From positions 6,438,483 through 6,502,482 of the forward strand of contig NW_004454193.1 of NCBI RefSeq assembly GCF_000283155.1: a stretch of DNA of 64,000 nt, given 5' to 3'. The notes under the pieces were generated by a model. That model saw only the letters and a program-made list of their open reading frames with translations. It ran no database searches and was not told the DNA's origin. The translations under genes were made by a program, and so were the position numbers. Position 1 is the stretch's first letter. The number at the start of each line of letters is the position of its first letter. Of the stretch, positions 12,680 to 47,724 are shown piece after piece. This stretch comes from Ceratotherium simum simum. Lineage: Eukaryota > Chordata > Mammalia > Perissodactyla > Rhinocerotidae.

Positions 12680-13110
12680 TGTGCATTGTGCCCTTCACCA
12701 ACTCTGCTCCAGCCAGCGGCCTTCTCTTCGTTCCTCAAATACAATAAGCTTGCTCCTACCACAGGGCCTTTGCACCTGCCATTCCCTCTACCTGGAACAC
12801 TCTTCCCTGGTTCTGCACATGTCTGGTTCCTTTCCCACCTTCAGGCCTCAGGTCTAACATCAGCTCCTCTGAAAGGCCCTCCCTGACATCCGTTCTCAAG
12901 CTTCCCCCTGATCATCTTGATCTCACCCTTCACAGGTCTTCCAACCATCTAAAATTACCTCATTTATTAATTTGTCTGCTTTATATGGCCTATCTCCCCT
13001 CAATGGGGTGCAGGGCCCCTGAGAGCACTGACTGTAGTGAATCACTGCTGCATATCCAGGGCCCGGTACAGGGCTTAATAAACATTTACCAGCACAATCA
13101 ACGAATTGGA
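12680..13110 (+). repeat. L2 LINE 3'-end fragment
   Basis: CAGGGCCTTTGCACCTGCCATT, CCCTCTACCTGGAACACTCTT, GAAAGGCCCTCCCTGACATC and GGGCTTAATAAACATTTACC occur in the L2 consensus order and spacing. Confidence 0.92.
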
Positions 13111-13204
13111 GCAAAGAGACCCAGACAGGGAGGGAGGCTGTGACGTCGTCAAGGAGACAGAAGCCAAACTTTGCCTACTCTGGAGCATGGGGTGGCAGCT
13201 GGCT

Positions 13205-13370
13205 GGGAGAGGGCCGGGAGCAGATCGCCTGGGTCAACGCTCACTAACCGTGCCTCAGTTTCCTCGTGTGTAAAGGGATAATCATCTTAAGAATACATTT
13301 TCAGGGGCTTGATTTAGGCTCAGAGGAACTAATACACATAAAGTGCTTAGAACAGGGCCTTCTCTCTGAT
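13205..13370 (+). repeat. MIR fragment
   Basis: 'CCGTGCCTCAGTTTCCTCGTGTG', 'AAAGGGATAATCATC' and 'AAAGTGCTTAGAACAGGGCC' are in MIR order. Confidence 0.75.
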
Positions 13371-13787
13371 TGACAGGTCAGCGCCCCACCCCACCCTCAC
13401 CCCAACCACGAGAAGGACAGGCAGGCAAGAGAGTTAGAGCAATAATCAGACACAGACAAATGAAGGGCAGCATCACACGACCAGAGGCCAGGAGGTCCCC
13501 CAGTGACCCCATCTCACCTTTGCGCAGCCCTTGATGTGTAAAGTGCAGGCACGGGTCTCCCCATGGCACACGAGCCCCCTTCCTGCTCTCGCACCTGCCC
13601 CAGAGCTAGGAGGGAAGGTGCCTGCTGGCTCGCTGTGTGCTCGTGGGTGCGTGACTGCCACTCCCTGGACCTCAATTTCCTCCCCTCTCATTGGAAACGA
13701 GAATCCCAGATGTGAAGTGGTGACGGTTTTATTACCGCACAGGTGGGGAGCAGGTACACATACATCGGGAGAAGTCCCTTTAAGGTC

Positions 13788-13965
13788 GTGCTTCTCAAAC
13801 GTCAACTTTCCCAGACTTAAGAAGAACCCGGGAATTTTGTCTGAAATGCAGGTTCTAGGGATGCATCTTCCCTCCCCAATTCTGCTTCAGGGGGTCTAAG
13901 GTGGAGTCCTGGTATGTTTTAAGAACCTCTTCCGGTGATTCTGAGGTTGAAGCCAATAGAGTGTA
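13788..13965. repeat. MER5-like hAT-Charlie element
   Basis: 'GTGCTTCTCAAACGTCAAC', 'GAAATGCAGGTTCTAGGG', 'TTCTGCTTCAGGGGGTCTAAGG' and 'GTTTTAAGAACCTCTTCCGGTG' resemble MER5A. Confidence 0.65.
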
Positions 13966-14348
13966 ATTGCGCATTAGTGCCACTAGATGAAGCCACGAGT
14001 CTAGAGAATGGTCCGACCAGGCGGCTCCCAACCCTAAGGCTGCGTCACCAAGAGTGGCCACCAGATGGCGCAGCCCGCCTGCAGGAGGAGCCGCTGCCCT
14101 GATGTGAGGTGGGGCCGGGACAGCCTCGCCTTACAGAATCAGTGGTCTGAGGGCTACGCGCCCTTCCCTGCCGACGGGGGTTCTAGCCCCAGGGAGGAGC
14201 CCTGAGCCAGGGGAGGCCAGTTCTATTTCAGCGTGATGGGCATCCAACCCCTGTCCCCATCAGAGCCCCATCCGCCAGTGGTCTTGGTACTCGCTCCTAG
14301 TGTAAAGGCTTTGAACTTCAGTAGGTGCTCAATAAAGACTTTGAACAG

Positions 14349-14349
<1 letters not shown>

Positions 14350-14388
<39 letters not shown>
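14350..14388. repeat. (AC)n microsatellite
   Basis: A perfect AC dinucleotide run of about 39 bp. Confidence 0.97.
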
Positions 14389-14389
<1 letters not shown>

Positions 14390-14439
14390 CCTGCTTGGTG
14401 AGCCCTGCAGGAAACACAATTATTATAAAGGTAGAGATC

Positions 14440-14790
14440 AACCAATTATTAAGTGCGTAGTGCATGCATGCCAGGCGCTGTGTTGTGTTTGATAAACACT
14501 AACAGCTTCTCCCCCAGCCTGAGAGATGGTTATGAGTGTTGGACAAATAAGGGGAGTGGGGTTCCACGAGGTTGTCACCAGGGGTCACACCGTGAGTAAG
14601 CTGTGGTCGGTACCCAAACGCGGTGGCAGAACAAGGGCTCGGAATCAAGGAGGGCTCCCTGGAGGAGAGATCTGAGCTGGTTTTAAAAGTAGGGTGGAGT
14701 CATGGATCAGCCAAGGTGGGACATTTAGAGAACATTCCTGAGCAAAGGGGAAACCAGTGAGCCAAGGGCGGCCGAGGGGCAGAGGGGTGT
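14440..14790 (-). repeat. L2-like fragment, minus strand
   Basis: 'ATGCATGCCAGGCGCTGTG', 'GGAGGGCTCCCTGGAGGAG' and 'AGAGAACATTCCTGAGCAAAGG' follow reverse-complement L2 order. It is diverged. Confidence 0.55.
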
Positions 14791-15149
14791 TTGTCTGCAG
14801 GGGTGCTGGAAGGGGGCAGAAGACAGTGGGGCTGGGGAGCTGGCTGACAGAGGGCCCAGCAGCGGGGGAGGCAGCAGCTGCTGCGGGGGAAAGACTCAAT
14901 CAACTCACGTTCCAGCACCACACTTACATGCTGTGTGTCCTTGGTCAAGCCACTTCACTTCTCTGGGCTCACCTTTCCCATCATACTCAGAGCCTAGTCA
15001 CAGGTTCATGGGGACGACTGAGTACAGGCTCCTGCCACATTGGCTGGCTCAACACGAGCCCCTGGGGGTGCTGGTTTTCTTCCCCTTGTTGTGTGGCCCG
15101 GGCAAATCTCTCTCTATGCCTCAGTTTCCCCATCCCTCCAGGGCAGTCG

Positions 15150-15375
15150 TGTAGTGTGGTGGTTGAGCAAGGGCTGTGGGGTCAGGGATCCCCGAGGGGC
15201 ATCCTGGTGCTGAGGCTAGGTGCGTCACATCGAGCAGGTCCTCCTCTCTGTGCCTCAGTTTCCCCACTATAAAACGGGGATGCTGACCATACCACCTGCT
15301 TCAAAGGAACAGGATGGAAATTCACCGTCCGTAAAAGAGCTAGCTTAGCGCCCGACACGCAGTGCGCGCTCAGGC
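15150..15375 (+). repeat. MIR fragment
   Basis: 'GTGTAGTGTGGTGGTTGAGC', then 'CTGTGCCTCAGTTTCCCCAC', 'TATAAAACGGGGATGCTGACC' and 'GCTAGCTTAGCGCCCG' are in MIR order. Confidence 0.75.
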
Positions 15376-15379
15376 TCTC

Positions 15380-16540
15380 CCAGGGGTGACCCTCGTTAGC
15401 AGAGAGGCGTTCGCGGATCATCTCCAGGCTCCATCCGCGCACTGGTGAGTCTTGAGTCGGCAGCCTCGCGCTTCCTCTTCTCGTCCTTCCCAGCGACCCC
15501 CGCCTCTCGTCTGCCGTCCACCATCAGTGCCCCGAGAGCTCGGGCAAGCCCCGTGACCTCCGGCTGTGCCCCTGGCCTGGGCCTCCCTCTCCCCAGACCG
15601 CGGGTGGCCCCCCATCCTCCAGGGAGGCCAGCCTACAACACAACATACACAACGCAACAAACGCATGCGCTGCCCAAATGCTCACCCTCCTCCGGAAAAG
15701 CATTGTCCCCAACCCCAGCCCACCCAGGGGACAGCGCCTCACCGCACAGGACCCCGCGGCTCTGTGGGGGATGCTGGCAGGATGGATTGCCAGGGACGCC
15801 CAGCCTGAGGTGGGAATTAGGGAGTGGGAGGTCTATTTAAGGGCTGCTGTTGGGACCACCACCCGCGCAAGGGGAGGGGAGGACGCGGATGGGGCAGGGG
15901 GAGGAGGTGGTCTGCGGTCCAGCTGCTGTGCATCTCAACAGAGGCCTCATCCGGACTCGGGGGAAACTGGAAACCCGGGGCGCCCCGCAGAGGAGTCCAT
16001 CTGGGGCCCGGGGACAGAGGCTTTATAGCCCTGCCCCAACCAGGCGTGGGCTCGAGAGAGGCCGTGCGCTCGGCGCAGGCCATCCCCGGAGGGCGGCCAG
16101 CCGGCCAGCAGCACATGCCCGCCGGGGGACAGGTCCTCCGGCCCCCGGGGCCCCGGGCGCGCGCCACCCCGCCTGCCGCAGACCCCATTTCTCTGGGGGA
16201 GTCCTCTCCGCAGCCTCCCTTCTGCGGCCCCCGCCGGCCTGAACGCCCCCCGGGGCAGGGAGCCCGCTGCTGGGTTTCCATCCGCCCCCCGGGGCCCGCG
16301 CTGCCCGGCGGCTCGCGCAGGCCGGGATGTGGCGGCGCCTCCCGCTGCTCTGGGGCCCGCGGGCCCGTCTCTGCTCTGACAGCTCTCCCACCTCGCGGTG
16401 CCCCGAGGAGGGCTCGGCCCCCAGGAGCGGAGGAAGGGGGGGTCGCTGCCTGCAGACAGACAGACCCGCGCCGCCACAGACGCTGACTGGCGCAGCCTCG
16501 TCCCCCGGGGACTCGGACCCCTCGGGCGGCATTCTGCCGG
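15380..16540. other. CpG-rich island without a recognisable gene, ~6 kb upstream of MMP2
   Basis: GC and CpG rise sharply, especially at 15,850-16,530 (many CCCCGG, GGCGCG and CGCC runs). Long open frames exist on both strands (15824-16486 + and 15947-16663 -), which is expected in GC-rich DNA where stop codons are rare. None shows a domain I recognise. It could be an unannotated promoter, an enhancer, or a GC-rich relic. Confidence 0.65.
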
Positions 16541-17585
16541 CAGAAGCAGCTCAGTGGGGCCTTTCCCAGATATCACAGGTCCCACCCAGCACGCTTTCAG
16601 CGACAAGTAACAGAAATGCTGCCCACATCGGATTAGAACAGGGCCTGTTAGAACAGGGCTCATGGAACTGAGAAATCCAGGACGAGACTGCTTTCAGGTA
16701 AGGCTGGATCCAGGGTCTCAAACTGTGTCCCCAAATCTGTGTCTTCTGCTTTCCCCTCACTCTGCGGCCGGTGTCACCCCCCAACTCCCAGACAGAAGCC
16801 GGCAGGAAGCTCCTGCCCGAGAGCTCCATGGTCCTACGGCCCAGGCCTGGGCCACGGGGAGGAGGTGCGGTTTCCCAAGGAGAAGGGACAGTGCTGTGGA
16901 CAGAAGAACGGAGAGTGGGGGCTGACAAGCACAAACCACAGCCCAGCCAGAGGCCGTCCATGTGGGCAAACCCAAGGCTAAGAGCCCAGCAGGGAGAGAG
17001 AGGGCAGGTGGGCAGGGGTGGAGGCTGGGGGAGGCAGGGACCAGAGACTCAGAGGCCCCACAGGGTGTGGTGGGGACAGGATGGAGGGCCAACAGGCAAG
17101 GTGGGGGCGGCCAGGAAGGAAGCCATTGGCCCACCTGTCCTTCCCAGCCCAGCCAGGATCTTTAAGCTGTCTGAAGGTCCTTGTGTCCACCCAACTAGTC
17201 CAGGCAGTTGTCTCAGCCTACTTTATGGAGCCTTTAAAGTCTCATTCCTTCGTGTCACTGTTGGGAAGTCCCACCTGAAGTCTACCCTAAGTTTCTCCTG
17301 CTGTTGATTACAAATTAACAACTCTGTCCTCAGACCCTCCAAAGTCTAAAGTGGTCAGTTCTCACCTGACCTCCACATGACAGAAAGGGAAGACCTAGGA
17401 TGGAGTCTGTGCGTTTATAAGACAAGGGAAGCCCCAGAGTTTTGAGTCATTCAAAATGACTCCTAGATAACCCAGGTCAGAGCCCTCCAGTGCTCATTCT
17501 GGCCTTTCCTCCTACTCTGGGGACCACCTTATCATCCCCACCTCTGGCTACTGAGCCTGCCCATCCATCTTCCCACGTCTAGGGG
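16541..17585. other. Intergenic DNA upstream of MMP2, segment 6
   Basis: No gene is recognised. A fragment of an unassigned dispersed family lies near 16,580-16,720. GGGA-rich sequence occupies 16,980-17,110. Confidence 0.5.
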
Positions 17586-17589
17586 AGAA

Positions 17590-17870
17590 TCACTAATTTT
17601 ATTCAACTATTTATTCAACAAATTATCGAGTACCTACTATGTGCTAAACCCTTCTAGGTACTGGGCCACAGCTGACATTCTGGAGGAATGGCAAGTGTCA
17701 ATAAACAAACAAGAAATTAAAGTAACAAGATTGTATCTGCGGGAAGGAAATAACACAGGGGGCAGATCATTTGGGGTCAATCAAAGAAGGCTCCAGTGAG
17801 GAGGTGGCATTTGAGCTGCAATCTAACAGACGGGAAGCTTTGCAGGCCAAGGAGCAGGTGTATTGGTTAG
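17590..17870 (-). repeat. L2 LINE fragment, minus strand
   Basis: 'ATTCAACAAATTATCGAGTACC', 'ACTATGTGCTAAACCC', 'AATAAACAAACAAGAAATTAAAG' and 'GAGGAGGTGGCATTTGAGCTG' fit reverse-complement L2 3' sequence. Confidence 0.85.
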
Positions 17871-19430
17871 GTCCTCTGGGAAGTACATTCGCAGGGGGAG
17901 TGAGGAGTTCTGTCCGCTCCTCCACACAACCCTCCACCTCCCACCCCACCGGGGACAAAATCCTCAGCCCCTGCGCCCCTGGCTTTGGGCTGGGGGAGCC
18001 AGCAAAGGAGCAGAGGGAGCGGGGAGAGCAAGGTCAGGGAATTTATTCCCCGGATCCCTCCCCGCCAGGTCTCTTGGGCTGGCTGCTTTGTTCAAGCCAC
18101 CTGCTCTGTGCAATTCTCTCTCCTCTTGGGTCCCCGTAGCTGCCCTCTCCTGTCAACCCTCTGGGCCTGCGACCGTCACAGTCCTGGAGATTCTGGCCCC
18201 AGTTCCTGCCCGCGGACTGGCTCTCCCCACACCCCACCCACAGGCTTTGGACTTAATCCCTTTGTCAGTAGCTCTCCTGGAATTAGCCTCGTCCGGGAGA
18301 GCCATCTGCTCCCCACTGGGCTCCCGACTGCTATGGAGAGGTCACGGCAGGTCACGCGGGGCTCTGCAGGCCGCGGCGAGCAAGTGGGCTTTATTCCAAG
18401 AGTGGGTTGAAGTTGGCAAAGGGTTTTAGGCACAGGGTAGCCGGGCCTGCTGAGCCTCTGAGCCTGGAATCCATAAGCGTGGGCCCGGGGCTGGGGTCCC
18501 AGCAGGAAACCTGAAGGTCCCTGGGTTCCCTGGCCCCAGACAAGGTCCTGCCTCACTCCTCTAGGACTATGAGCGCTGGCACACTCGTGTGCCCCCAGGA
18601 GTGCTTCTCAGGTGTCCCCGAGACAAGAGGCAGAGACAAAATGAGGGAGGGCCGTGACCTCAGGCAGGCCGTGACTGGTCCTGGTTTCTCAGCTGAGTCA
18701 GGATGCTCAGGCTGCAAGTGACAGAAACTCAACCCAAACGGGCGTAAGCAAAACACAACACCAAGTTGGGAGGAGGGGATGTATTGGCTCACAAACTAAA
18801 AAGCTCAGGGTACTCCGGCTGCAGGTAGGGCTGGATCCAGGAGCTCAGCTGACGGCAGCAGGAGCTCAGTGTCACCACTCCTGCTCTCTTTACTGTAACT
18901 TCCTCTCAGGAAGCCTCTGTTCCTAAGGGCAACTCCACCAACTTCATTTAGAGCTGAAAGTGTAGGCTGCGCCCCAAATGCCTCCAGCAAAAATCCCAGA
19001 ATTAATTCTCATTGGCTCCAACAGACTCTCCAGCCCATCTCTGAACCATCATCTAGCCAGCAGCACTAGATCTGCTTTTTAGCCAGGCTTGCGTCACATG
19101 GACCCAGGAGCCAGAAGGTAGGTCACACCCACTGAACCTCATAGACCAAGGGTTGGGGAGAGGAGGCTCCCCAAAGGAGAATTAAGGGGCAGCTACACAG
19201 GCAGGAGGACAGGGGCTTGGAAGGCATAAGCCACAGACGGCCACTACCTCCCCCAGCACACCGCCTTCTTATGCTTGGGGTCTCGCCTCATCGTCTTCCT
19301 TCTTTGTCAGTGCAAACTTCATCTCGATGCTGCTGTGCCCCAGCACAGGGAACAGTGTTCACTAAAGTTTTCCTGAATGAATGAATGAATGACAGAAATT
19401 TATGCCATATTCTGGCATCTCCTAATTGTA
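17871..19430. other. Intergenic DNA upstream of MMP2, segment 7
   Basis: No exon is recognised. 18,690-18,960 is a copy of an unassigned dispersed family (TGCAAGTGACAGAAACTCAACC, TGTATTGGCTCACAAAC). A GAAT tetranucleotide run lies at 19,373-19,391. Confidence 0.5.
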
Positions 19431-19434
19431 GCCT

Positions 19435-19880
19435 GTATTCATTTCCCAGAGCTGCCTTAACAAAGTAGCACAAACTGGGTGGTTTAAAATATCCGAAATT
19501 TATTCTTTCGCAGTTCTGGAGGCTCAAAGTCCAAAATCAAGGTGTCGGCAGGGCCACGCTCTCTCCGAAGACTCTAGGGAGTCTTCCTTGCCTTTTCCAG
19601 CTTCTAGGAGCTCCCAACAATCCTTGATGTTCCTTCCCTGCATGGCTCCAATCTCTGCCTCCGTGGTGCACGGAGTTCTCATCGTGTGTCTCTGTACAAA
19701 TTTCATCTTCTTATAAGGACACCATTCCCTGGGTTAGGGCCCAGCCCGATCCACTATGACCCCATCTTATCTTGATTATATCGGCAAAGACTCTATTTCC
19801 AAATGAGGACACGTTTACAGGTACTGGAGGTTAGGACTTGCACGTATCTTTTGGGGGGACACAATTCTACCCACTGTACA
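19435..19880 (+). repeat. Interspersed repeat, family not assigned (copy 1)
   Basis: Same motif order as the copy at 33256-33651: ATTTCCCAGAGCTGCCTTAAC, CACAAACTGGGTGGTTTAAA, ATCAAGGTGTCGGCAGGG, TTATAAGGACACCATTCCC and GGACACAATTCTACCCACTG. It is LTR-like in character but unnamed here. Confidence 0.7.
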
Positions 19881-20369
19881 GACCATTTACACCTGTATTA
19901 GGATGCCTAAAAGATGCTGCCGTAATGACCGTCTCCCCAGATCTCAGTGGTTTACCATGGAAAAGTCTGTTTTTCATTTACAAAGTCTACAGCGGGTCTG
20001 GTTGCTCTCATTTTATGATTCTCCCACATCAACATGGGGCTCCCAGGGTCACCCTGCTACGTTAGCATGGCAGAGAGAGCTAAAGGGATACAGGGACCCC
20101 GAAGTGTATCGCATGTGCTCACCAACAAGTCCACTACCACTAGATACTGTCTATGCTCTCCCAGTCCCTTGTGCCTCTAAATTGGCACCAAGCACCTTCA
20201 CTGGACACCAACGCCCTTGGAATGCCAAATCTACACAGGTTGTTCAGAGGTGCTGTCAAAGCTGCCCTCTGCCAGAGGAGCCCCAAAGCTATGTTGTTTA
20301 AGCCCCAATCTCTCACAAAGACTTTTGGGAAAAGATTAAACCTGAAATGGGGCAAGTGATACAAATGAG

Positions 20370-20640
20370 CTGAGTGAGTCACATGTAAGGCAATAGAGAA
20401 TGGTGGGGACTGTGGCAAACCAAAGTACACGCCTCATCTAAAGGGGGCAGCTGCTATTCAGCTACAGCTAATTGTTGCCATGTGGCAACTGGCACTCAGT
20501 ATTGCCAGATTTGGGGGAATTTTCAAAAGAAAACCAGAAAGTCAGATTTTTACATGAAGTTTCCCAAATTTCAAGATGCTATTCAGGCTGGATTCAGCCC
20601 ACAGGCCACGAGTTTGCAAACCATGCTTTAGTGAGGCAAC
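20370..20640. repeat. Unassigned dispersed repeat (one of three copies in the window)
   Basis: Shares 'TGGTGGGGACTGTGGCAAACC', 'AAAGGGGGCAGCTGCTATTCAGC' and a CCAGATTTGGG-GATTTTTACATG tail with 5,210-5,500 and 46,190-46,510. It probably derives from an old DNA transposon or LTR; I do not name it. Confidence 0.55.
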
Positions 20641-21205
20641 TTTTTCCGTTTTCACTCCCAGCTCTTGGCTCTCCAACCTGGCTCTCTGGCTATCCACAGG
20701 ACATGGACAGGAGCCAAATGGGGCTGAGCCAGGAGGCAACCCCCTTCCCCCACTGACCTCAGAGTCATCTTCCTGCAAACAGCCAGGGCCTCTCCCCGGG
20801 TCAGGCCGATGGGCCCTGCTCCCTCCTGAACGGCAAAGTACCTCCCGGGGGGCCCCTTCTAGACGGACTCTGGCAGGTCAGCTGCACACGCCTGCCAGAC
20901 AAGCCTGTACTTGCCCGAAGCCCACTGAGGCCCGAGCTGCAGAGGCTCTTGGGTTCTTAGATAAAGACCAGACTCACCACCACGACCTCCACTGCTCTCA
21001 CGGGCAGCTTGTTGCCGACCCTTTCAGCCCATGACTTTGCTCCTCAAATCCGTCCCTGCTGACCCACGGTCCCACCTCCTCCCCTCCCAGGCTGGTCTCT
21101 GCTGACCCCCGTCCCACCTCCTCTTCTGCTGACCCCCAGTCCCATGTCCTCACCCTGCCCCCACCCTTTGCAGAGAGAGGGAACTTCCTTCTCCAGTGCA
21201 TCTTG
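20641..21205. other. Intergenic DNA upstream of MMP2, segment 8
   Basis: Contains a short diverged tandem repeat at 21,055-21,150 (three CTGCTGACCCCCGTCCCACC-like units of about 25-45 bp). No exon is recognised. Confidence 0.5.
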
Positions 21206-21209
21206 CTGT

Positions 21210-21540
21210 CTTTCATCTTTGGACCTTTGTGTATGTTGTTCCCTAGATTGTGCCTAAAACATCCCTCCCATCACCCCCTACCCACCCAGCAGTCCTATTC
21301 AGGTCTCAGCTCAGAAGCCACTTCTTCCAAGCAGCCTTCCCTGACCATCTTTACTAGTTTAGAAGCTGAAGTCAGGTGTCCCCATAGCCGCTGGAGCTCC
21401 CCATCACAGCTTAGCGTGTAATTAATTCTCTTTCCTGAGAGACGGAGGGGACGTTCCTCAGAGACAGGGGCCATTCCAAATGTGTATCTAGCACCTAGCA
21501 CTATGTCTGAGGCCAAGTGAATGCTTAAATATTTGCAGAA
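21210..21540 (+). repeat. L2 LINE 3'-end fragment
   Basis: 'AGGTCTCAGCTCAGAAGCCAC', 'CAAGCAGCCTTCCCTGACCATC', 'GACAGGGGCCATTCC' and 'TCTAGCACCTAGCACTATG' are in L2 order. Confidence 0.85.
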
Positions 21541-21616
21541 GGAGGAAAGAAAGGAGGGAAAGAGAGGAGGAAGGAAGGGAAGAAGGAAGGAAGGGAGGAA
21601 GGGAGGGAGGAAGGTG
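21537..21616. repeat. Purine (GGAA/GGGA)n repeat 5' of MMP2
   Basis: About 80 bp of GAAGGAAGG/GGGAGGAAGG on the + strand, about 520 bp before the presumed MMP2 transcription start. Confidence 0.92.
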
Positions 21617-21951
21617 GAACTCTCCCCTTTATCTGTTTCCATCTCTCTGGCTCTTTCCATTTCTGTCCATCTCTCTCATCTCTCTCTGTCTCCATCTCTA
21701 AACATTTAAAATCTCTGTCTCTGACCATCTATCCGTGCAGCTGATCATCTGTTTCTGACCCTTCCTCCCCATCTCTGATCCCTGTCCCCGGGAGTGCAGG
21801 ACGTCCTGTCCTCCGGGCGCCCCTCCGAGAACCGCTGCTCTCCAACCTCAGGACGTCAAGCGTCTAGAGGGCCGCACCAGTTGTTTCCCCGCAGGGGGTC
21901 CTTAGGCTCCGCGCCCGGATTGGGGGGTAGGAGTAGAGAGGTCGCGCACTG

Positions 21952-22137
21952 ATGGTGCGCGCAGAGGCCTGGAGCCGCTGGCGGGGGGAGGGGGGCGGGA
22001 AGAAGCGGAGAGAGGAAAAGAGAGGAGAAAAGAGGAGGAGGGCGAGCGGAGGAGTGGGGCGGAGAGGGGCGGACCCGAGTGCGCCCCCCCTCCCTCCCTG
22101 CGCTGCCAGCGCCCTCCCAGCCCAGCCGGCCACATCT
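21952..22137 (+). promoter_or_regulatory. MMP2: MMP2 proximal promoter, GC-rich with GC boxes
   Basis: GC- and purine-rich DNA directly upstream of the leader, with Sp1-type GC boxes at 21992-22000 (GGGGGCGGG), 22055-22064 (TGGGGCGGAG) and 22065-22074 (AGGGGCGGAC). The last two lie about 65-85 nt before the presumed start, where the human promoter is known to have Sp1 sites. No clear TATA box is seen at the right distance. Confidence 0.7.
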
Positions 22138-22441
22138 GGCGGCTGCCCTCCCTTGTTTCCGCTGCATCCAGACTTCCCTCCGGCGGTGGCTGGAGGCTGC
22201 GCATCTGGGGCTTTAAACATACAAAGGGACTGCCAGCGCCGGCGAGAACGGGCGGCGGCGGCGCGGGCTGGGGCGCGGGGGCCGGACCATGCGCCGCTGA
22301 GCCGGGCAAAGCCGAGGCCACCGAGTCGAGCGGCCCCTCGGAGCGCAGGCTGCGCGGCGGAGCAGGCGCCAGCCAGGCGGCGACCCGGCCACACACACCG
22401 AGCCAGCGACCCCCGGGCGACGCGCGGGGCCCGGGAGCGCA
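22138..22441 (+). other. MMP2: MMP2 5' untranslated region (start approximate)
   Basis: GC-rich leader of about 300 nt upstream of the start codon, closely resembling the human MMP2 leader as remembered (for example CTTTAAACATACAAAGGGA near 22211). The transcription start is not determinable from sequence alone. A three-codon upstream ORF lies inside it. Confidence 0.7.
22289..22300 (+). promoter_or_regulatory. MMP2: Three-codon upstream ORF in MMP2 leader (ATG CGC CGC TGA)
   Basis: ATG at 22289 in context GGACCATGC, with stop at 22298-22300, 141 nt before the MMP2 start. It fits a minimal uORF that allows reinitiation. Whether it limits translation is inference. Confidence 0.6.
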
Positions 22442-46935
<24,494 letters not shown>

Positions 46936-47724
46936 GCTGGGCCCGGCTCCCACAGGCCCTGCCTCTCCATCGCCTTCTGCACACCGGGCCCTGAGCACCA
47001 GGGCAGGACCCGGATGGGCCTGGCAGCCTTCAGCTCTGTTAATCAGCATTCTCATCTCCACCTGGTAACTGAAGATTCTGGAGAGTGGCTCTGCCCTGTG
47101 TCCAAGGAAAGGTGCTGACTGTACCCCTCCCGGGGGCCCCTTCCCCGTATCCCAGTAGCCCCCCAGAGCCACCCTGAAAGAGATGCTTTGATATCCTCCA
47201 CGCAGCCTTGCCTTGGGCTGCCCTGGTGCTGTCACACTTCAGGCTCTCCTCCCTCCACAACCTTCTGTGGCTTACAGCACCCTCGGAGCCAACAGAGACT
47301 GTCTCAAGGCACTGGTGGCCCGACAGCATGGCCTGGCACGGGGCAGTGGGACAGGGGCACGGCCAGGTGGCCGCCCCAGACACCTGGCTTCTCACTTCGG
47401 CTGCCTTAGAACTTTCCCTCCGTTAGCAGTTTGCTTTGTATGCACTTTGTTCTTTTCTTCTGATCTTTTTTATTTTTCCACTTCGAAACTGCATTTCCCG
47501 ACAGGGGACTCGGGTTATCCAAAGTCACTGCACGATGCATCTCAGCCCACGTAGCGAAGGTTCCCTTGTTCACTCTATTCAGTGTGACCCCACCCCGTCA
47601 CTTCCTCCACTGGTTGGAGGAAAACCGAGCCGTGGCTCCTCGCTCAGCCCTCCCTTCCTCTCATTTCAACAGTTCCCCATGGGAAATGTCAACAAGTATG
47701 AATAAAGACACCAATTGAGTGGCA
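46936..47724 (+). other. MMP2: MMP2 3' untranslated region (end approximate)
   Basis: Follows the MMP2 stop codon and runs about 0.8 kb to just past the AATAAA at 47701. No competing coding potential is recognised. The cleavage point is inferred as 10-25 nt after the signal. Confidence 0.85.
47701..47706 (+). terminator. MMP2: MMP2 polyadenylation signal AATAAA
   Basis: A canonical AATAAA hexamer followed within 20-40 nt by a GT-rich element (47719-47745), as expected for cleavage near 47720-47725. It is the first canonical hexamer after the stop codon that has a GT-rich follower. Confidence 0.85.

Noticed and set aside
15824..16663. Overlapping 220-codon (+) and 238-codon (-) frames in the CpG-rich island
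   Set aside because: Both strands and several frames are open because GC-rich DNA lacks stop codons. The predicted products are Pro/Gly/Arg/Ala-rich with no domain.
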